Below are positions 17,837 to 24,307 of a DNA stretch of 64,000 nucleotides, one piece after another (position 1 is the first letter of the stretch; each line of letters begins with the position of its first letter). The notes beneath the pieces are model-generated. The model was not told the DNA's origin and made no database searches. It saw nothing but the letters and a program-made list of their open reading frames with translations. Made by a program: the position numbers and the translations under genes. The stretch covers positions 3,534,001 through 3,598,000 of the forward strand of contig NZ_CP108513.1 of NCBI RefSeq assembly GCF_035989285.1. Reading direction: 5' to 3'. This DNA comes from Streptomyces sp. NBC_01235 (GTDB lineage: Bacteria; Actinomycetota; Actinomycetes; Streptomycetales; Streptomycetaceae).

Positions 17837-19045
17837 ATGCTGTCCGAACAGTCCGCGGCCACCGTCCGCGCCACCCTCCCCGCCGTGGGCGCGGCCATCG
17901 GCGAGATCAGCGAGCGCTTCTACGCCGGCCTGTTCGCGGCGCACCCGGACCTCCTGCGCGACCTGTTCAACCGCGGCAACCAGGCGGCGGGCACCCAGCG
18001 CCAGGCCCTCGCGGGCTCGATCGCCGCCTTCGCCACCCACCTCGTCGAGCACCCGGAGGACCGCCCGGACGCGATGCTCACCCGCATCGCCCACAAACAC
18101 GCCTCACTCGGCATCGCGCCCGAGCAGTACGAGGTCGTCCGCGAGCACCTCTTCGCCGCCATCGCCGACGTCCTGGGCGAGGCGGTCACCCCCGAGGTCG
18201 CGGCGGCCTGGGACGAGGTCTACTGGCTGATGGCGAACGCCCTGATCGCGATCGAGCGCCGGCTGTACGAGGAGAGCGGGTTCGGCGAGGGCGGCGAGCG
18301 CGGTGACGCGTGGCGGGAGTGGGAGGTCGTGGAGCGCGTCCAGGAGACCGCGGACGTCGTCTCGTTCCGCCTGCGCCCGCTCGACGACGCCCCGGTACGG
18401 GACTTCCGCGCCGGCCAGTACGTGTCCGTCCGCACCCGACTCGCCGACGGTGCCCGCCAGATACGCCAGTACAGCCTCTGCGGCACGCCGGGTTCGGACG
18501 TGCGCCGGATCAGCGTCAAGCGCGTGTCCGGCGGTGCGACGACCCCGGAGGGCGAGGTCTCGAACCACCTCCACGCGCACGTGGAGGTGGGCAGCGTGCT
18601 GGAGCTCTCCGAGCCGTACGGCGATCTGGTCCTGGACGACGTCCAGAGCGCCCCGCTGCTCCTGGCCTCGGCCGGCATCGGCGTCACCCCGATCGTCGCG
18701 ATGCTGGCCCACCTGGCGGCCACCGGCCACGGCACCCCGGTCACCATCGTCCACGCGGACCGCTCCCCCGCGGACCACGCCCTGCGCACGGACCACGAGA
18801 CGTACGCGGCGAAGCTGCCGGACGCGTCCGTACACCTCTGGTACGAGCGCGAGGCCCCGGAGTACGCCCGGACGGGGCTGGCCGACCTCACGGACGTTCC
18901 CGTCGCACCGGGCACGCGCGCGTACCTGTGCGGCCCGCTGCCGTTCATGCGGGCGGTGCGAGCACAACTGATCGAGAAGGGTGTCGCCCCCGCGGACGTG
19001 CACTACGAGGTGTTCGGCCCGGACCTGTGGCTGGCGCGGGCCTGA
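17837..19045 (+). CDS. hmpA: Flavohaemoglobin, nitric oxide dioxygenase
   Basis: A 402-residue flavohaemoglobin that converts NO and O2 to nitrate using NAD(P)H. The globin domain (about 1-140) has Tyr29 in helix B (ERFYAGLF) and the proximal histidine at 88 (RIAHKHAS). The FAD domain follows, with RQYSLCG, then the NAD domain with ASAGIGVTPIVAML and the C-terminal CGPLPFMRAV. The ATG at 17837 has an AAGGAG ribosome site. The NsrR-type palindrome at 17751-17773 overlaps its likely promoter, so expression should rise with NO. Confidence 0.93.
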   Translation: MLSEQSAATVRATLPAVGAAIGEISERFYAGLFAAHPDLLRDLFNRGNQAAGTQRQALAGSIAAFATHLVEHPEDRPDAMLTRIAHKHASLGIAPEQYEVVREHLFAAIADVLGEAVTPEVAAAWDEVYWLMANALIAIERRLYEESGFGEGGERGDAWREWEVVERVQETADVVSFRLRPLDDAPVRDFRAGQYVSVRTRLADGARQIRQYSLCGTPGSDVRRISVKRVSGGATTPEGEVSNHLHAHVEVGSVLELSEPYGDLVLDDVQSAPLLLASAGIGVTPIVAMLAHLAATGHGTPVTIVHADRSPADHALRTDHETYAAKLPDASVHLWYEREAPEYARTGLADLTDVPVAPGTRAYLCGPLPFMRAVRAQLIEKGVAPADVHYEVFGPDLWLARA

Positions 19046-19083
19046 GAAAACCGGACCGCGCGACCGGACCGCAGGAGCGGACC

Positions 19084-19338
19084 TCAGGGGTGGACGGGCA
19101 GTCCGGGCAGCCGACCGGGGTCGTAATGCGCGCGGGCGAAGGCGTCGTCGGCCCGGTGGACGACGTCGGGCCGAGGCGGGCCGGGCCACACGCTCACAAA
19201 GTGCTCCTCGACCGACTCGTCCCCCGCGCGCACCTCACCCGCGTCCCGCCCGCGCGCCCGCACCCGAACCCGGTACCACCCCGCTCCGGCGGTGGCGAAG
19301 TTCCCGGCGTCCCACAGGTTCACCCTGCGTCGACGCAC
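19084..19338 (-). pseudogene. C-terminal remnant of a hypothetical protein
   Basis: A short open frame whose middle (GWYRVRVRARGRDAGE, EEHFVSVWP) resembles the C-terminal beta-strand region of a recurrent Streptomyces hypothetical protein family (usually YRVRV.ARGRD....EEYLVQ.WP). No credible start or N-terminal domain exists upstream; the next 350 bases (19339-19690) contain nothing I can assign. It is probably left from a larger gene. The family resemblance is from memory. Confidence 0.4.
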
Positions 19339-19697
19339 ATGCAGGTCGCCGAGCCACCGTCACGCAGATGCGGGGCGACCGCAGCCTGGCAACCGCGCGT
19401 GCGCCACGGGGAGCACCGAGATTCGCTGCACGGCCTGGTTCCAGCCGGCTCCGGCCGGGTGCCGGCCCGGCCACGACCCGGCTCCGGGCCCCGCCCTGGC
19501 CCGGCTCTGGGGAGAAGGCCCCGTCAGCACCCTGGCGCGGCCTTCTTCCACGCCGGAGCGGGCCGTCCAGCCGTCCCCGACGGCACCGGGCGAGCCGGAC
19601 ATCTCGCATCAGGGTTGGAAGATCCACTTGATCGCCGAGCGAACGGGGTCGCGGACGGCCGCACCGATCGGACGCGCGCTGGCGCATACTGGTGGCA

Positions 19698-19919
19698 ATG
19701 ACAAAGCCAGCTGCCCCGAAGCGTTATTTGCCTACCAGCCCCTTCAAGGCCCCGGTCGCGCCGGTTCCCAAGCAGTTCGCCGTGGGTGACCAGGTCACCC
19801 ATGACATGTACGGCCTCGGCCGCGTGGTCGGCATCGAGGATGGGATCGCGGTGCTTGTGGATTTCGGCTCGGCTCAGGAGCGGATCTTGAGTCCCTACTC
19901 CAAGATGAGCAAGCTGTAA
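19698..19919 (+). CDS. Small conserved protein with a Tudor/KOW-like fold
   Basis: A 73-residue protein (MTKPAAPKRYLPTSP start). The core, FAVGDQVTHDMYGLGRVVGI then AVLVDFGS, looks like the small Tudor-like beta-barrel found at the C-terminus of UvrD/PcrA helicases and in CarD-like proteins. That suggests binding to a protein or nucleic-acid partner. The ATG at 19698 is chosen over GTG at 19692 because related proteins begin with MTKP. A CATACT sequence sits eight bases before the ATG, so the transcript might be leaderless. Function unknown. Confidence 0.7.
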   Translation: MTKPAAPKRYLPTSPFKAPVAPVPKQFAVGDQVTHDMYGLGRVVGIEDGIAVLVDFGSAQERILSPYSKMSKL

Positions 19920-19985
19920 CACCGCTGTGCCCGGTCACGGCAGACCGGGTCCCCTCATGACTCCGTAACGAATGGGAGACCTCTC

Positions 19986-20168
19986 ATCGACCTGACCTCG
20001 CTGTTCTCCGCTCCGGAGGGGGCGCCTCGTGGTGCCGCCACAGCATCGCCTCCTCCGACGACGAACCCCTTCCAAGCCCCGGACTTCGGTGAGGACGAGA
20101 CGTTCTCGCTCGACGACGCGCAGGCATCCCTCCCGGGCCCGTTCGGGGCTCAGCGCAAGGCGGGCTAG
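19986..20168 (+). CDS. Possible small ORF with no canonical start codon
   Basis: An uninterrupted 61-codon frame ending in TAG at 20166-20168, with about 80% GC at third positions. It encodes an acidic, proline-rich peptide (LTSLFSAPEGAPRG ... GEDETFSLDDAQ). No ATG, GTG or TTG exists in frame. A GGGAG at 19974-19978 stands seven bases before an ATC codon at 19986, as if ATC were the start or a mutated ATG. It may be a broken small gene or one using a rare start. No homologue recognised. Confidence 0.35.
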   Translation: MDLTSLFSAPEGAPRGAATASPPPTTNPFQAPDFGEDETFSLDDAQASLPGPFGAQRKAG

Positions 20169-20283
20169 CTCCGACGACGACCGAGCAAGCCTCACAACCG
20201 CGCACTCCCCCGGCTCCGCGGCCTCCCCGGGCTCACGGTGCCGGTACGCGGGCATGCCGGTATGCCCGTCCTATGATCAGTGG

Positions 20284-20544
20284 ATGTCTACGGAAGAACC
20301 CGAGGTCGTCTGGATCCTGGAGGGATTCGGCAAGGCGGACGACACCTTGCGCGCGGAGCGTCCCATCAGCCGGGAACAGATGCTCCGGTTGCGGGAAGTG
20401 ATCACGCCGGATGCGGACGACCCCTGGATGATCAACTCCTACCCCGTGCCCGTCGAGACATGGCCCTCGGTGGACGCGATTCTGCGATGCGGGCCACCGG
20501 ATCCGGAACTTGGCCATCTGATGGGCGCGTACAGGGCCGGTTGA
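20284..20544 (+). CDS. Hypothetical protein, 86 aa
   Basis: Begins at ATG 20284 (MSTEEPEVVWILEGFG) and ends GHLMGAYRAG. It is soluble and acidic, with no signal peptide and no catalytic motif I recognise. The pattern resembles short actinobacterial proteins grouped as domains of unknown function. It faces the 88-residue gene on the other strand. It belongs to a run of small uncharacterised genes between hmpA and nsrR. Confidence 0.6.
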   Translation: MSTEEPEVVWILEGFGKADDTLRAERPISREQMLRLREVITPDADDPWMINSYPVPVETWPSVDAILRCGPPDPELGHLMGAYRAG

Positions 20545-20551
20545 GCCGGAC

Positions 20552-20818
20552 TCAGTACGGGCGCGGGATCTCGTGGTCCTCCAACGCCGTCGCGTAGCGC
20601 TCCAGCAGGGCGTCGAGGCCGGCCAGGAGGAGGCCGGCGGCGTCGCGGGCGTCGGTCAGGTCACCGCGGTCGCACGCCTCCACCAGCTCGGCCGCGTCGG
20701 TGCGGAGGATGTGCAGGGAGTCGCCCTGCACCAGAACTCCGGGGAGCCGACGACCGGGCAGGCGGACCACGGCGTCGTTGCCGCCGGTGGTGAACAGTTC
20801 TGCTTCGATGCGTTCCAT
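20552..20818 (-). CDS. DUF6959-like conserved hypothetical protein
   Basis: An 88-residue protein starting MERIEAELFTTGGNDAVVRL at ATG 20818. The GRRLPGVLVQGDSLHIL segment matches what I recall of DUF6959, a small soluble actinobacterial family of unknown role. A helical second half (ELVEACDRGDLTDARDAAGLLLAGLDALLERY) follows. It is convergent with the 86-residue gene, eight bases apart. No function can be assigned. Confidence 0.65.
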   Translation of the reverse strand: MERIEAELFTTGGNDAVVRLPGRRLPGVLVQGDSLHILRTDAAELVEACDRGDLTDARDAAGLLLAGLDALLERYATALEDHEIPRPY

Positions 20819-20993
20819 GGGGCCATCCAATCCGGCGTGACCGCGAGGTCGCCGTGCGGGGCTGCTGCCCTGGTGGGGTGGCTGTCATCATCGCTGGACG
20901 ACGGACGGGAAACTACCGGCGGGTTGGACTCTCGAGGAGATCCGCGACGTCTCCGGCGACCTGGAGGCCACGACTCTCGGCGTCGATCGCGTC

Positions 20994-21185
20994 GTGACGT
21001 GGCTGCGCCGGCCTACGGGTGAAGACGAACGGCTCTGCCCCGACATCGTTCTGGGTTTCCATGGACTGTGTCCGGTGAAGGCCGTCAACGACGACGACTG
21101 GTACATGGGCAGTCTGAACGACGACGGCAGCGTCGACTGCCGGGCTGCCTACAGCGGTCTCCACGAGGCACTGCGCGGTCTGTAG
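20994..21185 (+). CDS. Hypothetical protein with uncertain start
   Basis: The 63 residues from GTG 20994 include LCPDIVLGFHGLCPVKAVND and end HEALRGL. The same frame is open upstream to about 20883 and reads convincingly as protein (WTLEEIRDVSGDLEATTLG), but has no start codon there. The true N-terminus is therefore either lost or uses an unusual start; the gene may be broken. No family recognised. Confidence 0.4.
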   Translation: MTWLRRPTGEDERLCPDIVLGFHGLCPVKAVNDDDWYMGSLNDDGSVDCRAAYSGLHEALRGL

Positions 21186-21239
21186 CCCTCGCGGCAGACG
21201 GAGGACAGCACGGCAGGCCGCGGCTGGAAGCGGGGGGCA

Positions 21240-21428
21240 GTGAGCAGGAGACGTTATGTCGCCAGGGGGGTACCCGGCGGCTACCGGATCTGGGACAACC
21301 GGGGGCGCCGGTGGTGGGGGGATCTCTACGACCTGTGCCCGGACGATCTTCTCACCGAGCTCAACGGCCGGGCGGACCCGGAACGGATCACCGCGTTGAT
21401 GAGGTACTACCGGGCCCGGAAGCGGTAG
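21240..21428 (+). CDS. Hypothetical protein, 62 aa
   Basis: A very basic small protein. GTG at 21240 is preceded by a G-rich ribosome site (GGGGGG). It starts MSRRRYVARGVPGGYRIWDN, continues with RRWWGDLYDLCPDDLLTELN and ends in a basic tail (YYRARKR). The tryptophan-rich centre and basic ends would suit nucleic-acid or membrane contact, but no family is recognised. The 95 bases that follow are a low-complexity CCGACCGC-rich stretch before the nsrR stop. Confidence 0.5.
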   Translation: MSRRRYVARGVPGGYRIWDNRGRRWWGDLYDLCPDDLLTELNGRADPERITALMRYYRARKR

Positions 21429-21523
21429 CGACGACCGCCCACCGCGGCCCCCGACAGCCAGCCCGCAACCCCCGACCGCCGACCGCGGCCCCCGACCGCC
21501 CGGCGGCGTCGGTACCGCCGGAA

Positions 21524-21976
21524 TCACGCCGGTCGTCCCGTGATCCCCAGCAGCAGCGGGCCCGTCGGTTCCCTCACGATGTCCGCGACCGTGATCGGGT
21601 CCAGGGACGCGAAGAACGCCTCCTGGGCGCGGCGCAGGGCGCCGCGGAGGCGGCAGGCCGAGTTCAGGGGGCAGGGGGTGGCGCCCTCGCAGTCGACGAC
21701 GTCGCCGTCGCCCTCGAAGGCGCGGACCAGGCCGCCCACCGACGCCGTACGGCCCTTCTCCGTCAGGGCCAGGCCGCCGCCCCTGCCCCGGCGGGCCTCC
21801 AGCAGGCCCAGGTGCTGGAGCTCGGCCACGACCTTGGCCGCGTGGGTGTAGGGGACCCCCATCGCGGCCGCCACCTCGCGTGTCGTGGGGGTGGCCTCAG
21901 GGGTCTCGTCCGCCTCCGCCACCGCGAGCCTCATGAGGACGCGCAGCGCAAGGTCGGTGGATCGCAACAGCCGCAT
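21524..21976 (-). CDS. nsrR: NsrR, nitric-oxide-sensing Rrf2-family repressor
   Basis: A 150-residue Rrf2 protein. Cysteines 96, 102 and 108 (C-x5-C-x5-C) and Asp8 (MRLLRSTD) match the ligand set described for the [4Fe-4S] cluster of S. coelicolor NsrR. The DNA-binding part covers residues 30-75 (REVAAAMGVPYTHAAKVVAEL). The ATG at 21976 is preceded by TTCCTCCC, with no clear ribosome site, so translation may be leaderless. It probably represses hmpA (site at 17751) and itself (sites at 21982-22015), releasing DNA when NO destroys the cluster. Confidence 0.9.
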   Translation of the reverse strand: MRLLRSTDLALRVLMRLAVAEADETPEATPTTREVAAAMGVPYTHAAKVVAELQHLGLLEARRGRGGGLALTEKGRTASVGGLVRAFEGDGDVVDCEGATPCPLNSACRLRGALRRAQEAFFASLDPITVADIVREPTGPLLLGITGRPA

Positions 21977-21981
21977 GGGAG

Positions 21982-22015
21982 GAAGCGTAGATAATGCGCA
22001 TCTACGCTTCAAATT
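21982..22015. promoter_or_regulatory. Inverted repeat and NsrR-like site upstream of nsrR
   Basis: GAAGCGTAGAT (21982-21992) and ATCTACGCTTC (22000-22010) form a perfect 11-7-11 inverted repeat five bases before the nsrR start. Overlapping it, 21993-22015 fits the hmpA-type pattern on its left half (AAT..GCATCT) and ends ..ATT, with a weak right half. This is a likely autoregulatory site. Confidence 0.6.
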
Positions 22016-22181
22016 ATCCCTCCGGCGCCTTCCCCGCCTCGGCTCCTTCCCGGTTTTCGCCGTCTTGACCGTGACCTGCCTACGAGATCCCCGACCCTCC
22101 CCATTACGATCGGCTGACCCGTTAGACAGAAGCAGCAGAACACCTCCCGTCCCGCCCCTTTCCCCCAGAAGGACAGGCCTC

Positions 22182-22847
22182 ATGGGTTCCGCCAACAAGA
22201 CCAGCAGCGCGGCGCGCAAGGCGCGCATAGAGGAGATGCGGCGGGCCGAGCAGGCCCGTGAGCGGCGTAACCGGCTTCTCACGATCACCGGCAGTGTCGT
22301 CGCCGTCGCCGCGCTCGTCACCGGTGGCGTGTTCGTCGTGAAGTCGCAGTCCGGCGACGACTCCTCCAGCGCCGCCGACTCCAAGTCCTCGGGGCACTTC
22401 GTCACCGGCTCGGACGGGGTCAGGACGTGGAAGGGGACCCTCGGCCGCACCCACGTCGCCAAGACCGTGAAGTACCCGGTCGAGCCCCCCGTCGGCGGTG
22501 ACCACAACCAGGTGTGGATGAACTGCAACGGCGACGTCTACACCAAGGCCCTCAACAACATGAACGCCGTCCACTCGCTGGAGCACGGCGCGGTCTGGGT
22601 GACCTACAACAGCAAGGCGAGCAAGGCCGACATCGCCGCGCTCGCCGCCAAGGTCAAGAAGACGCCCTACACCCTCATGAGCCCGGACGACGCCCAGGCC
22701 GACCCGATCATGCTCACCGCGTGGGGACACCAGCGCACGGTGACCAGTGCGAGCGACGCGAACGTGGACAAGTTCTTCGCCAAGTTCGTCCAGGGCGAGC
22801 AGACGCCCGAGCCGGGCGCTGCCTGCACGGGTGGTCTGCCGCAGTGA
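22182..22847 (+). CDS. DUF3105 membrane-anchored protein
   Basis: A 221-residue protein. It has a basic N-terminus (residues 1-30), one membrane helix (LLTITGSVVAVAALVTGGVFV), then an extracytoplasmic DUF3105 domain with NCNGDVYTKALNNMNAVHSLEHGAVWV. Conserved Cys and His residues in that segment could bind metal, but this is not established. The ATG at 22182 has an AAGGA ribosome site. The stop overlaps the DUF305 gene start (GTGA), so the two are co-translated. Function unknown. Confidence 0.82.
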   Translation: MGSANKTSSAARKARIEEMRRAEQARERRNRLLTITGSVVAVAALVTGGVFVVKSQSGDDSSSAADSKSSGHFVTGSDGVRTWKGTLGRTHVAKTVKYPVEPPVGGDHNQVWMNCNGDVYTKALNNMNAVHSLEHGAVWVTYNSKASKADIAALAAKVKKTPYTLMSPDDAQADPIMLTAWGHQRTVTSASDANVDKFFAKFVQGEQTPEPGAACTGGLPQ

Positions 22848-23461
22848 GGTATGCGGGCGTGGCGGTCGCCGTGGCCGGGGTGCTCGTCGCCGCCGGGGCC
22901 ATCACCTACTCCGTGGCCGAGGACGGTTCGGCGGGCACCGCTCCCCCCGCCGCCGACTCCGCCGACGCCGGGTTCGCCCGGGACATGGCGGTGCACCACC
23001 AGCAGGCCGTCGAGATGTCGTACATCGTGCGCGACCGGACGACCGACGCGGACGTACGGCGGCTCGCCTACGACATCGCGCAGACGCAGGCCAACCAGCG
23101 CGGCATGCTGCTCGGGTGGCTCGATCTCTGGGGGCTGCCGAAGGTGTCGTCCGACGCGCCCATGACCTGGATGGGCATGGGCGCAATGAGCGACGGCGAG
23201 GACGGTGCCCTCATGCCCGGCATGGCCACCAACGCCGAGATGAAGAAGCTCGGCACGCTCAACGGCAAGCAGGCCGAGGTCTTCTACCTCCAGCTGATGA
23301 CCGACCACCACAAGGGCGGTGTCCACATGGCCGACGGGTGTGTCGACAAGTGCACCGTCGGCGTGGAGAAGCGGCTCGCTCAGGGCATGGTCGAGGCCCA
23401 GGAGTCGGAGATCAAGCTCATGGCGGACATGCTGAAGGAGCGGGGTGCCGAAGCCCGGTAG
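22844..23461 (+). CDS. DUF305 exported protein
   Basis: A 205-residue protein with an N-terminal signal or anchor (AVAVAGVLVAAGAITYSV) and a DUF305 four-helix domain. Conserved parts are FARDMAVHHQQAVEMSYI and LMTDHHKGGVHMADGCVDKC. The histidine pairs and Met-rich loop (MTWMGMGAM) are typical; DUF305 proteins are often linked to copper or other metals, but not proven here. GTG at 22844 overlaps the DUF3105 stop by four bases. Both proteins face outside the membrane and probably act together. Confidence 0.82.
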   Translation: MRYAGVAVAVAGVLVAAGAITYSVAEDGSAGTAPPAADSADAGFARDMAVHHQQAVEMSYIVRDRTTDADVRRLAYDIAQTQANQRGMLLGWLDLWGLPKVSSDAPMTWMGMGAMSDGEDGALMPGMATNAEMKKLGTLNGKQAEVFYLQLMTDHHKGGVHMADGCVDKCTVGVEKRLAQGMVEAQESEIKLMADMLKERGAEAR

Positions 23462-23503
23462 GCCCGGTAGGCCCGGTAATCCCTGGGCCGACCGTGAAAC
23501 CGT

Positions 23504-24157
23504 TTGAGGGGACGGCGATTGCGCACGCACGCGTCACGGAGTGCCAAGACCGCTGGCCGGGTGGGGAGTCAGGGGCGCGTGGGGCGTACGACCCCCTCGG
23601 GGCCGGCCGCCGCCCGATTGCCGGCCCCGCAGCGCACGGCTGGCAACGCCGCCGTCACACGGGCCATCGCCATTCAGAGGGACGACGACCCGGCCGGCCG
23701 TCCCGGGGCGACACCGCCCGCTACGCCGAGCGTCCCGTCGAGCACCCGCAATGGCCGCGGTTCCAGGTCCTGATGCGGCAGGCCGGGTTCGACCGGGACA
23801 CCCTCGAAGCCGTGCGGCAGCTCCTCATGGAAGGCATTCGGCAGCAGGAGGGGCTGGAGGCCTCGCTCGGTGACGCGCATCCGATCCGGCCCCAGCGGCG
23901 TTCCCGGCGCTCCCGGCGCTCAGGGAACGACCGGCAGGGGTATCCGCTGTGCACGACCGCCGACGGGACCGTCCGGGAGGTCTGGCGCGATCTGCTGGTC
24001 GACGACGCGCCTTGCCCGCAGCGGGACTTGTGCGTCGCGGCCCTCTACGACCACCTGCTCCGAATGCATGACCCGGGCAACCCGCACTCCGCCCGCGCGC
24101 ACGACGAGATGCGCGCCCGGCCGAAGACCTGGCATGAGGATCTTCAGCCGGACGTAA
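23504..24157 (+). pseudogene. Decayed gene with an 'AGNAAVTR'-type leader
   Basis: One frame (23504-23773) contains APQRTAGNAAVTRAIAIQRD. Streptomyces proteins carried by contractile-injection or polymorphic-toxin systems often start with a similar LQR.AGN.AVTR segment. After about 23730 the coding signal moves to another frame: EHPQWPRFQVLMRQAGFDRDT and, further on, CVAALYDHLLRMHDPGNPHS. That frame has no stop until it runs into the next gene. No intact start-to-stop gene exists, so I call it a frameshifted remnant. The link to injection systems is by motif memory only. Confidence 0.4.
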
Positions 24158-24177
24158 CACTGCCGAAAGGATCTAAA

Positions 24178-24210
24178 CCCCAAATCGCCTGCGACAGCGA
24201 TTACTTGGGG
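24178..24210. terminator. Stem-loop upstream of the S53 peptidase gene
   Basis: CCCCAA (24178-24183) and TTGGGG (24205-24210) enclose an inner ATCGC/GCGAT stem. It follows the decayed gene and precedes the peptidase by about 100 bases. It could be an old terminator or a leader structure. Confidence 0.45.
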
Positions 24211-24307
24211 GCTTCTTGGGTTTCGCATTCCCCTGGCATGAACGGTTCAGGTCCAGAGTGGCCGAGGCGAGTGATCTACTCGCGTCGAACCACATACAGG
24301 GGGTCCT

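Noticed and set aside
19235..19687. Arg/Gly-rich minus-strand frame of about 150 codons
   Set aside because: No protein-like pattern or start context; overlaps the remnant at 19084-19338 in another frame.
24240..24300. tRNA-like segment (GGTCCAGAGTGGCCGAGGC) before the S53 peptidase
   Set aside because: No acceptor stem or full cloverleaf could be drawn around it.
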